The notes under the pieces were generated by a model. That model had not been told where the DNA came from. It ran no database searches and saw only the letters and a program-made list of their open reading frames with translations. DNA of 64,000 nucleotides, from positions 1-64,000 of the forward strand of contig NZ_BOMZ01000108.1 in the NCBI RefSeq assembly GCF_016862455.1. Reading direction: 5' to 3'. The position numbers and the translations under genes were made by a program. Source of the stretch: Actinoplanes utahensis (GTDB taxonomy: Bacteria; Actinomycetota; Actinomycetes; Mycobacteriales; Micromonosporaceae). Shown piece by piece: positions 34,576 through 44,913 of this stretch (positions within the stretch are counted from its first letter, which is position 1; every line of letters begins with the position of its first letter).

Positions 34576-34608
34576 CCCCCGTGGACTCGTAACCTGAGGC
34601 CACGGGGG
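34576..34608 (+). promoter_or_regulatory. Hairpin between pepN and the hybrid kinase
   Basis: CCCCCGTGG (34576-34584) pairs with CCACGGGGG (34600-34608), and CTC/GAG extends it inward. There is no T tract. The 3' arm contains the G-rich sequence 8 nt before GTG 34616, so it can be a pepN terminator and may also hide the next ribosome binding site. A TAACCT -10-like box lies in its loop. Confidence 0.55.
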
Positions 34609-34615
34609 TGACGGC

Positions 34616-36118
<1,503 letters not shown>

Positions 36119-36129
36119 TCTCCGTCCGA

Positions 36130-36135
36130 TATCCT
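36130..36135 (+). promoter_or_regulatory. Candidate -10 box of nadD
   Basis: TATCCT ends 6 nt before ATG 36142; no Shine-Dalgarno sequence follows it. A leaderless nadD transcript is likely. Confidence 0.45.
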
Positions 36136-36141
36136 TCCCTG

Positions 36142-36747
36142 ATGTCCAGGCGGCGCATCGGAATCATGGGTGGGACGTTCGACCCCATCCACCACGGTCA
36201 CCTGGTCGCCGCCAGCGAGGTCCAGGCGCGGTTCGACCTGGACGAGGTGATGTTCGTGCCGACCGGTCAGCCGTACGAGAAGGGCAGGGTCTCGCCCGCC
36301 GAGGACCGGTACCTGATGACCGTCATCGCCACCGCCTCCAACCCGCGCTTCCATGTCAGCCGCGCCGACATCGACCGGGACGGGCCGACCTACACCGTCG
36401 ACACGCTCCGGGACATGCGGGCCGTCTACGGGCAGTCCGCCGAGCTCTACTTCATCACCGGCGCCGACGCGCTCGGCCGGATCATGTCGTGGCGGGACGC
36501 GCTGACCATGCTGGAGCTGGCGCACTTCATCGGCGTCACCCGGCCGGGGTTCGAGCTGTCCGGCGCGCACCTGCCGGCCGACAGCGTCACCCTGGTCGAG
36601 GTCCCGGCGATGGCCATCTCCTCCAGCGACTGCCGCCACCGGGTCGCAACCGGCCTGCCGGTCTGGTACCTGGTGCCGGACGGTGTCGTGCAATACATCA
36701 ACAAGCGGGGCCTGTATCGGGACGCGGGGATTTCCGGGCCGGTGTGA
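36142..36747 (+). CDS. nadD: Nicotinate-nucleotide adenylyltransferase
   Basis: Converts nicotinate mononucleotide and ATP to deamido-NAD; 201 aa. The nucleotidyl-transferase motif GGTFDPIHHGH begins at about residue 9, and AMAISSSDCRHRV near residue 165 is the ISSTxIR-type phosphate-binding motif with a Cys variant. The upstream TTG at 36115 overlaps the kinase stop, but ATG 36142 fits the family start and the -10 box. nadD-rsfS-phosphoglycerate-mutase-like is the conserved actinobacterial order. Confidence 0.94.
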   Translation: MSRRRIGIMGGTFDPIHHGHLVAASEVQARFDLDEVMFVPTGQPYEKGRVSPAEDRYLMTVIATASNPRFHVSRADIDRDGPTYTVDTLRDMRAVYGQSAELYFITGADALGRIMSWRDALTMLELAHFIGVTRPGFELSGAHLPADSVTLVEVPAMAISSSDCRHRVATGLPVWYLVPDGVVQYINKRGLYRDAGISGPV

Positions 36748-36786
36748 GACGCTTGAAGTCCTGATACTCGACCGAGGAGACCCCTT

Positions 36787-37182
36787 TTGCCCGTCACCGA
36801 ACGCGCTCTTGAACTCGCCCTGACGGCCGCCCAGGCCGCCGCGGACAAGAAGGCGCAGGACATCTCCGTCATCAACGTCGCCGAGCAGATCTACATCACC
36901 GACGCGTTCGTCATCGCCTCGGCGGCGAACGAGCGCCAGGTGCAGTCGGTCGTCGACGCCATCGAGGAAGCGCTGCTCAACCTGCCGGAGAAGGCGAAAC
37001 CCGAGCGGCGTGAGGGCCTGCAGCAGGGCCGCTGGGTGCTGCTCGACTACATCGACATCGTGGTGCACGTGCAGCACGTCGAGGAGCGCGAGTTCTACGC
37101 CCTGGACCAGCTGTGGAAGGACTGCCCGATCATCCCGTTCGTCGACCGCGACCTCGCCGAAGCCGGCGCCGAGGCCCCGTGA
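36787..37182 (+). CDS. rsfS: Ribosome silencing factor RsfS
   Basis: 131 aa. Binds L14 on the 50S subunit and blocks subunit joining under nutrient limitation. KKAQDISVINVAEQIYITDAF-type residues (about 20-40) and the DYIDIVVHVQ and FYALDQLWKD strands are family signatures. The start is TTG 36787, with GGAGA upstream. Its stop overlaps the GTG of the next gene (GTGA), indicating translational coupling. Confidence 0.94.
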   Translation: MPVTERALELALTAAQAAADKKAQDISVINVAEQIYITDAFVIASAANERQVQSVVDAIEEALLNLPEKAKPERREGLQQGRWVLLDYIDIVVHVQHVEEREFYALDQLWKDCPIIPFVDRDLAEAGAEAP

Positions 37183-37811
37183 CCCGCCTCATCGTCTGGC
37201 GGCACGGCAACACCGACTGGAACGCCGGCTCCCGCGTGCAGGGGCAGACCGACGTCCCGCTCAACGAGCTGGGCCGCCGGCAGGCCGTCGACGCGGCTGA
37301 ACTGCTCGTCCGTCTGCGCCCGGCCGCGATCGTCGCCAGCGACCTGAGCCGGGCCGCCGACACCGCCGCCGCCCTCGCCGCCCTCACCGGGCTCACCATC
37401 CGCCCCGACGAGCGGCTGCGCGAGCGATACTTCGGCGAGTGGCAGGGCATGACCATGGCCGAGGTCGCCGCCGAGCGTCCCGAGGAGCACGCCCGCTGGA
37501 CCGCCGGCGAAGATGTCATCGGCGGCGAGGTGGAGACCCTCGACGACCTGGGCAAGCGGGTCTCCGAGGCGCTCGCGGACGCGGCCCGCCTGGTCCCGGC
37601 CGACGGCACCGTCGTGGTCGCCACCCATGGCGCGGCCGCCCGGCAGGGTGTCGGTCATCTGCTCGGCTGGCCACGTGAGCAGCTGCGCACGCTGCGCGCC
37701 CTGCAGAACTGTCACTGGGTGGAGCTCACCCGCGACGAGACCCGGGGCTGGCAGATGGCGGCGTACAACGTCGGTGTCATGGCCGACCGCCCGGTCCCGC
37801 CGCCGGTGTGA
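37179..37811 (+). CDS. Histidine phosphatase (phosphoglycerate-mutase-like, GpgP-type)
   Basis: 210 aa. The phosphohistidine motif VWRHGNTDWN (about 6-15) and VVVATHGAAAR (second active-site His) define the superfamily. In Mycobacterium tuberculosis the gene in this position after rsfS encodes glucosyl-3-phosphoglycerate phosphatase (GpgP); that function is suggested here by synteny, not proven. GTG start at 37179 overlaps the rsfS stop by 4 nt. Confidence 0.85.
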   Translation: MTRLIVWRHGNTDWNAGSRVQGQTDVPLNELGRRQAVDAAELLVRLRPAAIVASDLSRAADTAAALAALTGLTIRPDERLRERYFGEWQGMTMAEVAAERPEEHARWTAGEDVIGGEVETLDDLGKRVSEALADAARLVPADGTVVVATHGAAARQGVGHLLGWPREQLRTLRALQNCHWVELTRDETRGWQMAAYNVGVMADRPVPPPV

Positions 37812-37846
37812 GGGAACCCACCCGGCTTCGCTACCGTCAGAAAACC

Positions 37847-38194
37847 ATGCGTATCCTCGTCCCCGCCGCGCTCCTCCTGGCGCTCGCCGCCGGTTGCGCG
37901 AACAACACCGAGCCCCCTCTCTCGCCCGGCGACGCACCCTCGGCTACCGCGGCCACCTCGGCGACGGCCGCTCCCGGCGAGACCGTCCTCACCGGCACCG
38001 TCACCGCCGGTGTCGAGCCGAACTGCCTGCTCCTCAAGGACGGCACCGGCGATCACCTGCTGATCGTCAAGGACGAGAAGGCACGTGCCTCTCTCCAGGT
38101 CGGCACCGAGGTCACCGTGGCCGGCAAACCCGCCCCGGGCATGATGACCACCTGCATGCAGGGCGAGCCCTTCGAGGTCTCCTCGGTTCGGTAG
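37847..38194 (+). CDS. Small lipoprotein with OB-like C-terminal domain
   Basis: 115 aa, unrecognised. MRILVPAALLLALAAGC is a lipoprotein signal with lipobox LAAGC (Cys17). A Thr/Ala/Ser linker (about 30-48) leads to a small beta-rich domain with CLLLKDGTGDHLLIVKD and VTVAGKPAPGMMTTCMQG, which resembles the short OB-type folds of secreted hypotheticals; two cysteines could form a disulfide. TACCGT lies 9 nt upstream of the ATG, and I see no Shine-Dalgarno site. Confidence 0.75.
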   Translation: MRILVPAALLLALAAGCANNTEPPLSPGDAPSATAATSATAAPGETVLTGTVTAGVEPNCLLLKDGTGDHLLIVKDEKARASLQVGTEVTVAGKPAPGMMTTCMQGEPFEVSSVR

Positions 38195-38222
38195 CCGTCA
38201 GGTGGCGCACATCTGAATCAAG

Positions 38223-38228
38223 TACCTT
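38223..38228 (+). promoter_or_regulatory. Candidate -10 box of degV
   Basis: TACCTT ends 6 nt before ATG 38235 with no Shine-Dalgarno sequence; leaderless start predicted. Confidence 0.45.
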
Positions 38229-38234
38229 GCCTGC

Positions 38235-39086
38235 ATGACCATCGCGGTCGTCACCGACTCCACCGCGTACCTGCCGGCCGAGCTGAACGGCACGTATGAC
38301 CTGACCATCGTGCCGCTCACCGTCGTGATCAACGGCTGGGACGGCCTGGAGGGCACCGAGGTCGCGCCGGCCGAGGTGGCCCGGGCGCTCACCGCGCGCC
38401 GGGCCGCCGTCAGCACCTCCCGGCCGGCGCCCGCACAGTTCGCCGCCGAGTACCGTCGCCTCCTCGACGCCGGCGCCGACGGCGTCGTCTCGGTGCACCT
38501 GTCCGCCAAGCTCTCCGGCACCTACGAGGCCGCGCGACTCGCGGCCGCCGAGGTCGGCCCCAGGGTCCGGGTCGTCGACAGCCGGACCGCGGCGATGGGC
38601 CTCGGCTTCCCGGCGCTCGCCGCCGCCGCTGCCGCCCGGGACGGCCACGACCTGGAGACGGTCACCGGCGCCGCGGTCGACCACGCGGCACGGGTCACCA
38701 CGCTGTTCTACGTCGACACCCTCGAGTTCCTGCGCCGGGGCGGCCGGATCGGGGCGGCGTCGGCGCTGCTCGGCACCGCCCTCTCGGTCAAACCGATCCT
38801 GCACGTCGACGACGGCGCCGTCACGATCCGTGACAAGGTCCGGACGACGGGGCGTGCCCTCGCCCGGCTCGTCGATCTCGCCGTCGAGGCGGCGGGAGAC
38901 GGGGAGGCCGACGTCGCCGTTCACCATCTCGGCACGCCGGACCGGGCGGAGATGCTGGTGGAGGCGTTGAGCGAGCGGCTCGGGGATCGCTTACGCGATT
39001 GCTATCTGACCGAGGTGGGTGCGGTGGTCGCGGCACACACGGGTCCGGGCCTGGCCGGCGTCGTCATTCACTCTCGTACGGGATGA
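38235..39086 (+). CDS. DegV-family fatty-acid-binding protein
   Basis: 283 aa. VVTDSTAYLPAEL at the N-terminus, VSTSRPAPAQFAAEY, SVHLSAKLSGTYEAA and VDTLEFLRRGGRIG are the DegV signatures. Relatives (FakB in Firmicutes) bind a fatty acid for phosphorylation by FakA. No DAK-type kinase is visible in this window, so the partner is unknown. The conserved position after nadD-rsfS matches other actinobacteria. Confidence 0.92.
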   Translation: MTIAVVTDSTAYLPAELNGTYDLTIVPLTVVINGWDGLEGTEVAPAEVARALTARRAAVSTSRPAPAQFAAEYRRLLDAGADGVVSVHLSAKLSGTYEAARLAAAEVGPRVRVVDSRTAAMGLGFPALAAAAAARDGHDLETVTGAAVDHAARVTTLFYVDTLEFLRRGGRIGAASALLGTALSVKPILHVDDGAVTIRDKVRTTGRALARLVDLAVEAAGDGEADVAVHHLGTPDRAEMLVEALSERLGDRLRDCYLTEVGAVVAAHTGPGLAGVVIHSRTG

Positions 39087-39108
39087 GCGTCCGTCACCAC
39101 CGCTCGTG

Positions 39109-39152
39109 CCCGGCCGGCTCCCCGGGCTGTCTCCGGCCACCACCCGGCCGGG
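39109..39152. terminator. Inverted repeat between convergent genes
   Basis: CCCGGCCGG (39109-39117) and CCGGCCGGG (39144-39152) pair over 9 bp. It lies between degV (plus) and the convergent minus-strand gene and is likely a shared terminator. Confidence 0.5.
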
Positions 39153-39162
39153 GTCTCCGGCT

Positions 39163-40191
39163 TCACGGGGGCCAGGAGGTGGCGAGCCAGCGGGGTGGGG
39201 TGTGACCGGCCGGCGTCAGGTGCGGGAGAAGGTCGGGCCAGGCGACGGTCCGGTCGCCGACCTGGACCTCGTCGGCCTCGGGAAGCAGGGTGGGGGAGTC
39301 CTTCGGCCACAGGGCGCGGGTGCGCCAGCCCTCGGCGGTGGAGCCGAGCAGTTGCAGGGGCGCCGACGGGTGCTCGGGGTCGGCGGGCTGGACGTCGTAC
39401 TCGCGCACGGCCAGAAGACGCTCGGCGCGCCGGACCGTCTGGTGCAGGCGGTGACCGGGCGGGGCGGTGTAGGGAACGGTGCAGCCGTCCGGGTCGCTGA
39501 CGTAGGCCATCGGGGACAGCGGATGCGGTGACGTGACGAAGATCGCCTCCGCCTCGGCGAACAGGGCCACCAGGTGCGGGCTCTCCTCGGCGGTCACCAG
39601 GAGCGTGCCGCGTTCCGGGGCGAAGGCCACCGGAGTGCCGCCGACCTGGCCGGTCAGGCGGGTCAGCCAGCCGGGAAGGAGCAGATGGGACGTCCAGTAC
39701 GCGTTGCCGTCGTCCACGAACCGCACCGTCACCGGGCCGGTGGCCGTGCCGTGCAGAACCGCCCCGGTGAGATTGGCACGGGCCCGGGCGAAGATCCGGT
39801 CGGCATCGGTCTTCCACGCGACGGACTGGGCCGGGGTCACGTACGTCATGGTGTCGGGTTGATCGACCACGACGAACTCGGACAGGAAAGGCAGCGCCGG
39901 GCGCCGCAACAGCGCGCCCGGCGCGGCGCCGCGCAGCACCGGGCGCAGCAGCGGGGCCGCATCCGTCCAGGCGGCGGGCACCCGCAGCAGGCCGGCGACG
40001 AACGAGCCGAGATCCTTGCGGCCGATCAGCGGGGTCAACGGCACGATGGTGGGCTCGCTGTCGCCGGGCGCGGTGAACCTGATCTCGAAGGCGCGGGAGT
40101 GGTACCGCGCTCCGGGTATGCCGGCACGGCGCAGCAGGCGGATCACCCGGCCGGCCAGCCGGGCGCGGGCGATCCTACGCAGCAGGCCCAC
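39163..40191 (-). CDS. Conserved hypothetical protein
   Basis: 342 aa, not recognised. No signal peptide or membrane helix; the basic N-terminus (MGLLRRIARARLAGRVIRL) may be amphipathic. A central region with SEFVVVDQPDTMTYVTPAQ and VRFVDDGNAYWTSHLLLP looks like an alpha/beta fold, perhaps distantly like DUF1444/YtpQ proteins, but this is weak. GTG start at 40191, with AAGGA upstream. It may be co-transcribed behind the methyltransferase gene (28 bp gap). Confidence 0.7.
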   Translation of the reverse strand: MGLLRRIARARLAGRVIRLLRRAGIPGARYHSRAFEIRFTAPGDSEPTIVPLTPLIGRKDLGSFVAGLLRVPAAWTDAAPLLRPVLRGAAPGALLRRPALPFLSEFVVVDQPDTMTYVTPAQSVAWKTDADRIFARARANLTGAVLHGTATGPVTVRFVDDGNAYWTSHLLLPGWLTRLTGQVGGTPVAFAPERGTLLVTAEESPHLVALFAEAEAIFVTSPHPLSPMAYVSDPDGCTVPYTAPPGHRLHQTVRRAERLLAVREYDVQPADPEHPSAPLQLLGSTAEGWRTRALWPKDSPTLLPEADEVQVGDRTVAWPDLLPHLTPAGHTPPRWLATSWPP

Positions 40192-40218
40192 GGCGTCCTT
40201 CTCGTCGTCAGAGGGTCA

Positions 40219-41013
40219 TCAGGCAGGGCTTATGGGGTTGCGGCGCGCCAGGATCGCGCGGGCGTCGAGATCATCGTCGGTGGTGACGGTGGCCGTCAAT
40301 CCGTTCCCGCGAACGGCCGCCGTGGCCGCCCCGGTCTGCGCCTCGGTGATCTCGGAGATCAGCAGGCCACCGGGGGCGAGCCAGGCGGCGGCCTCGGCGA
40401 CGACCGCGCGGAAGACGGCGAGGCCGTCGTCACCACCGTCCAGTGCGGTACGCGGTTCGTGGTCACGGGCCTCCGCGGGCAGGAACGGGATGTGACGGGT
40501 GGCGACGTACGGGACGTTGGCCAGGAGAAGGTCGACACGGCCGCGCAGATCGACGGGGAGAGCCTGGAAGAGGTCGCCCCGGTGCACGTGGGCGCCGCCG
40601 GCCGCCAGGTTCCCGGTGGCGCAGGCCACGGCGGCCGGGTCCACGTCGGCGGCGTGCAGGGTGATGCCGGGGACACGATGGCGGACGGCCATGCCCAGGG
40701 CGCCGGAGCCGCAGCAGAGGTCGACCACGAGGGCATCCGGGGGGATCGCGGCGGCGCCGAGGCGTACCAGCAACTCACTGCGGACCCGGGGGACGAAGAC
40801 GCCGGGGCGCAGGCGGACGCGTACCCCGCAGAAATCGGCGAAGCCGACGACCTGTTCCAAAGGCTCGCCGGAAGCGCGCCGGCCGACCATCGCGTCCAGA
40901 TCGTCGCCGGAGGCGGCGGCCGAGGCGAGGACCTCCGCCTCCTCCTCGGCGAAGACACAGCCCGCGGCACGCAACCGGGCGGTGGCCCGGGCGAGCGTCT
41001 CTGAGGAGGTCAC
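40219..41013 (-). CDS. HemK/PrmC-related protein N5-glutamine methyltransferase
   Basis: 264 aa. SAM-binding motif VVDLCCGSGALGMAV, and the catalytic NPPY-type motif as NVPY in LLANVPYVATRHIPF, followed by ALDGGDDGLAVFRAVVAEA, as in PrmC. The NVPY variant and DLCCGSG are features of the PrmC-related subgroup whose substrate is not established; the release-factor methyltransferase itself normally sits beside prfA, which is not here. GTG start at 41013. Confidence 0.85.
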   Translation of the reverse strand: MTSSETLARATARLRAAGCVFAEEEAEVLASAAASGDDLDAMVGRRASGEPLEQVVGFADFCGVRVRLRPGVFVPRVRSELLVRLGAAAIPPDALVVDLCCGSGALGMAVRHRVPGITLHAADVDPAAVACATGNLAAGGAHVHRGDLFQALPVDLRGRVDLLLANVPYVATRHIPFLPAEARDHEPRTALDGGDDGLAVFRAVVAEAAAWLAPGGLLISEITEAQTGAATAAVRGNGLTATVTTDDDLDARAILARRNPISPA

Positions 41014-41092
41014 ATGCAGTCCTTAGCACGAATCGGATATCCACAGTGCGGCGTCGTCCACAGGGCCACGGGCGGGGGAACGCGGAAGTTCC

Positions 41093-41098
41093 TACGGT
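41093..41098 (+). promoter_or_regulatory. Candidate -10 box of comEA
   Basis: TACGGT ends 6 nt before GTG 41105; no ribosome binding site. Confidence 0.45.
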
Positions 41099-41104
41099 CG
41101 GGCC

Positions 41105-42247
41105 GTGCGAGAGGCGAAGGATAGCGGTGACGTCGTCGGAGCGCGGCTGCGGGCGGTGCTCGACGCGGGGGCGGGTTCCCGCGCGGTTCCGGAGGAGGGG
41201 CCGCTCAGTTGGGCGGACATCATTCCGGCGTGGTCGTCGGAGGAGGATGATGTCTCCCCTTTAGGAGACGCTTCCCGTCCGGGGGATCCCGGAAGGGGGT
41301 CGCCGGGCGGCGGTTCCGCAGACTCTTCGGTTCCGGATGAGCCATCCTCCGCGGACCCGGATCCGTTCCCTGCTGACCCGGCGTCGTTTCCTGCGAGCCC
41401 GGGTCCGTTCCCCGCGGATCCGGCTTCTTCATCAGCGGTTCCGGCTTCGGGTGGGGTGAGGGCCTACCCGTGGGACGGGGCGGATTCCCTGCGGCGGTCC
41501 GTGCCGTCTCGGCGCGCTTCGCCGACTTCGCCGGTGGTGTCCGGACCACCGCGTCCGGCGCCGGTCTCCGCGCCGCCGGGGGATCCGGGCCTCGGTGGGG
41601 AAGGGGCCTTCGGCGGGGGACGACGGCAGTGGCTGCCGGCGTTCGATCCGGGGCGGCCCGGGGTCCGGGCGCTGGCGGCGGTGGCCGCGGTCGTCGTGCT
41701 CGGGGCGGCGTACTTCGCGTGGCAGTCGCGGCCGCGGCTCGACGAGGTCGTGTCGACGCCGGCCGGCTCGGTCACCGCGCAGGCGCCGGGCTCGGGGCCG
41801 GTCCGGGCGGCGCCGTCCGGTGAGGTGGTGGTCGCGGTCGGCGGGAAGGTGCTGCGGCCGGGGCTGGTACGGCTCAGCCCCGGAGCCCGGGTCGCCGACG
41901 CTCTGGTCGCGGCCGGCGGACCGCAGGCCGGGGTGGACGTGGCGATGCTCAACCTCGCGCGCAAGGTCGTCGACGGTGAGTTGATCATGGTGGGGGTCAC
42001 TCCGCCGCCCGGCGCCGTCACCGGCGGCGGCGCCGCTCCCGCCAGCGGTTCCGCGCTCGTCGACCTCAACACGGCGACGCCGGCCCAGCTGGACGGACTG
42101 CCCGGGGTGGGGCCGGTGCTCGCCCAGCGGATCCTGGACGCGCGCGATGCCCAGGGCGGTTTCCGGGCGGTCAGCGATCTGCGCAAGGTGGACGGGATCG
42201 GGGAAGCCCGCTACGAGCAGCTCAAGGACCTGGTGACGGTCGGATGA
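41105..42247 (+). CDS. comEA: ComEA family DNA-binding protein
   Basis: 380 aa. The N-terminal 185 residues are Pro/Ser/Asp-rich and probably cytoplasmic; a membrane span lies at about 187-207 (ALAAVAAVVVLGAAYFAW). An SLBB-type domain (about 238-298, VAVGGKVLRPGLVRLSPGA) and a helix-hairpin-helix domain (VDLNTATPAQLDGLPGVG, about 318-378) are outside. The family binds incoming double-stranded DNA during transformation. Natural competence is not established for most actinomycetes, and no pilus genes are visible here. Its stop overlaps the comEC start (ATGA). Confidence 0.93.
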   Translation: MREAKDSGDVVGARLRAVLDAGAGSRAVPEEGPLSWADIIPAWSSEEDDVSPLGDASRPGDPGRGSPGGGSADSSVPDEPSSADPDPFPADPASFPASPGPFPADPASSSAVPASGGVRAYPWDGADSLRRSVPSRRASPTSPVVSGPPRPAPVSAPPGDPGLGGEGAFGGGRRQWLPAFDPGRPGVRALAAVAAVVVLGAAYFAWQSRPRLDEVVSTPAGSVTAQAPGSGPVRAAPSGEVVVAVGGKVLRPGLVRLSPGARVADALVAAGGPQAGVDVAMLNLARKVVDGELIMVGVTPPPGAVTGGGAAPASGSALVDLNTATPAQLDGLPGVGPVLAQRILDARDAQGGFRAVSDLRKVDGIGEARYEQLKDLVTVG

Positions 42248-44655
42248 GCGGGGCCGAGCGGATCCCGGATCTGCGGCTGGCGGGCTTCACGGTGGGTCTC
42301 TGGCTGGCCGCTCTGGGCACGCTTCATCTGTCCGCGGTGTGGGGCATCGCCGTCGGGGCCGCGGGGCTGGCCGTGGCCGCGGTGACCGCTGCGGCCGGCT
42401 TCGCCGGACGGGCGCCCGGCTCCCGCCGGGGCGGGACGGCCCGTGGCGGTGGGGAGGCGCGGGCGGCCGGCGAGGCCGGCTGGGGTGGGGCGGTCCGGTG
42501 GATCGTGGCCGCCGTGGCGCTCGGGGTGGGGTGCGGGGCGATCGCCACCGGGGCCCGGATGTCGGTGCGGGAGGCGCCGGTGCTGCGCGCGCTGGTGGAG
42601 AGCGGTGCGACCGTACGGGTCGAACTGGTCGTGCGGGACGACCCGCGGCCGCTGGCCCGTTCCGCCGGGCCGCCGACCTATCTGGTCGCCGTCGAACTGG
42701 AATCGGTCACGGCGGAGGACGCCGCGCCGATCCGGCTCACCGCGCGGGCGCTCGTGCTGGGCTCCGACCCCGGCTGGCGGGAGCTGCTGCCGGGCCAGCG
42801 GGCCACGGCGACCGGACGGCTGATGCCGCCCCGCCCCGGTGATCTGCGCGCCGCCGTGCTGTCGGCCCGTACCCCACCCCGGCTGGAGGGGCGGCCGTCC
42901 TGGGTGCAGCGCGGCGCCGGAGTGCTGCGGGCGGGACTCCAGCGAGCCTGTGAGCCGCTGCCGGACGACTCCGGTGGGCTGCTGCCGGGCCTGGTCGTCG
43001 GCGACACGAGCCGGCTCGACCCGGCGCTGGAGGCGGACTTCCGTACCACCGGAATGACACATCTGACCGCGGTCTCTGGAACGAATGTCGCGATCGTCCT
43101 GGGTCTCGTGCTGTTCGTGGTGCGGCGGACCCGGGCCGGGCCGTTGCTGTGCGCGGTGCTGTGCGCGATCGCGCTGGCCGGCTTCGTCATCCTGGCCCGC
43201 CCGTCGCCCAGTGTGATCCGGGCGGCGGCGATGGGCGCGATCGGCCTGCTCGGCCTGGCCGCCGGCCGGCCCCGGGCGGCGGTGCCGGCGCTGGCCGCGG
43301 GCGCGGCGGTCCTGCTGATCGCCGATCCGGAGCTCGCGGCGGATCCCGGGTTCGCGCTGTCGGTGCTGGCCACGGCCGGTCTGCTGCTGATCGCGCCGGT
43401 GTGGCGGGACGGGCTGCAACGGCGTGGCTGGCCGGGCTGGGTGGCGGAGGCCCTCGCCGTTCCGGCGGCGGCCCAGGTCGCCTGCGGGCCGGTGGTCGCC
43501 GCCATCTCGGCGACCGTCAGCCTCGTCGCGGTGCCGGCCAACCTGCTGGCGGTGCCCGCGATCGCGCCGGCCACCCTGTTCGGTGTGGCGGCGGCGGTGC
43601 TGTCACCGGTGTGGCCGGCCGGAGCCGAGTTCGCGGCCTGGATCGGGCACTGGCCCACCGAGTGGCTGGTGCTGGTGGCCCGTACCGGCGCGCGGATCCC
43701 GGCCGGGGCGCTGCCGTGGCCGGGCGGCGCGGTGGGCGGGGTGCTGCTCGCCGTGCTGACGGTGGCGTTCCTGGTCGCGGCACGACGGGAGCCGGTCCGG
43801 CGGCTGGCGACCGTGGTCGCGCTCGGCGCCGTCCTCGGCGCCCTGCCGGTGCGGCTGCTCGCGTCCGGGTGGCCGCCGCCGGGATGGCTCGTGGTGGCGT
43901 GCGCGGTGGGACAGGGCGACGCGGTGGTGCTCCCCGCCGGGTCCGGCCGGGCCGTGGTGGTCGACGCCGGGCCGGAACCGGACGCGGTCGACCGGTGTCT
44001 GCGCCGGCTCGGCATCCGGCACGTGGTGGTGCTGGTGGTCAGCCACTTCCACGCCGACCACGTCGGCGGGGTGGCCGGAGTGTTCCGGGACCGGGAGGTG
44101 GACGCGGTGATCGGGCCCGACTGGCCGGAGCCGGCGGCCGGCCGGGCGTCCGTGGCGGAGTCCGCGGCCGGGGCCGGGATCGCGGTGCAGGCGGCCGGGG
44201 CGGGGTGGGCGTACACGGCGGGGGGTCTGCGTCTGGAGGTGATCGGGCCGCTGTCGCCGATGCGCGGCACCAACTCGGATCCGAACAACAACTCGCTGAT
44301 CCTGCGGGCCGTCCTCGGCGGGCGGTCCGTGCTGCTGCTCGGTGACGCGGAGACCGAGGAACAGGAGGATCTCGTCGCCGGCATCGGGGCGGCGGGGCTG
44401 CGGGCGGACGTGCTGAAGGTCGCGCACCACGGCAGCGCCCTGCAGTCACCGGCGCTGGTGGAGGCGGTGGATCCCACGGTGGCGCTGGTATCGGTCGGCC
44501 GGGACAACGATTACGGCCATCCGAACGCGGTGCTGCTCGGATGGATCGCTCAGGGCGGGGCGCGGATCCTTCGTACCGATGAATCGGGTGATGTGGCAGC
44601 GGTAGCGGTGGACGGAGGTCTGGCCGTCGCGGCCCGCGGGGACCCGCCGCAGTAG
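42244..44655 (+). CDS. comEC: ComEC/Rec2 family DNA transport channel
   Basis: 803 aa. N-terminal membrane helices, an OB-fold region (about 100-215), a competence domain of multiple helices containing THLTAVSGTNVAIVLGLV (about 270-290), and a C-terminal metallo-beta-lactamase domain (about 555-800) with the metal motif SHFHADHVGG and KVAHHGSALQSP. The C-terminal domain probably degrades the non-transported strand. Translationally coupled to comEA. Length is typical for actinobacterial ComEC. Confidence 0.94.
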   Translation: MSGAERIPDLRLAGFTVGLWLAALGTLHLSAVWGIAVGAAGLAVAAVTAAAGFAGRAPGSRRGGTARGGGEARAAGEAGWGGAVRWIVAAVALGVGCGAIATGARMSVREAPVLRALVESGATVRVELVVRDDPRPLARSAGPPTYLVAVELESVTAEDAAPIRLTARALVLGSDPGWRELLPGQRATATGRLMPPRPGDLRAAVLSARTPPRLEGRPSWVQRGAGVLRAGLQRACEPLPDDSGGLLPGLVVGDTSRLDPALEADFRTTGMTHLTAVSGTNVAIVLGLVLFVVRRTRAGPLLCAVLCAIALAGFVILARPSPSVIRAAAMGAIGLLGLAAGRPRAAVPALAAGAAVLLIADPELAADPGFALSVLATAGLLLIAPVWRDGLQRRGWPGWVAEALAVPAAAQVACGPVVAAISATVSLVAVPANLLAVPAIAPATLFGVAAAVLSPVWPAGAEFAAWIGHWPTEWLVLVARTGARIPAGALPWPGGAVGGVLLAVLTVAFLVAARREPVRRLATVVALGAVLGALPVRLLASGWPPPGWLVVACAVGQGDAVVLPAGSGRAVVVDAGPEPDAVDRCLRRLGIRHVVVLVVSHFHADHVGGVAGVFRDREVDAVIGPDWPEPAAGRASVAESAAGAGIAVQAAGAGWAYTAGGLRLEVIGPLSPMRGTNSDPNNNSLILRAVLGGRSVLLLGDAETEEQEDLVAGIGAAGLRADVLKVAHHGSALQSPALVEAVDPTVALVSVGRDNDYGHPNAVLLGWIAQGGARILRTDESGDVAAVAVDGGLAVAARGDPPQ

Positions 44656-44913
44656 AGCGGGCCGATCAGTACCGGACGGGAGGGCATGGGCCGACACGCC
44701 CGGGTGCGGAAGGCGGCGACCGGATTTTACTCGCCATAAACCTCTATGTCAGGCGAATCGTGCGAATCACCCGTGCGGTGCATCGGGCCTGTGCACGCGA
44801 CTGTACGGCGGGTCCGGGATAACCGAGTGCCGATATGTCTGGTTTCGCATTCGGTGATCGGCGTCCTGCGCTAACGAGTGAGGCTCACGGAACTGTCGGT
44901 GCCGCGTGCGACG
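44656..44913. other. 258-bp intergenic region before holA
   Basis: No gene seen. It includes an A/T-richer stretch (44720-44760) and the short direct repeat CGAATC at 44754 and 44763. Probably holds the holA promoter, but I cannot place hexamers. Confidence 0.4.

Noticed and set aside
34576..34608. Certain pepN terminator
   Set aside because: The stem is good but lacks a T tract and contains a -10-like box and the next gene's G-rich region, so its role is left open.
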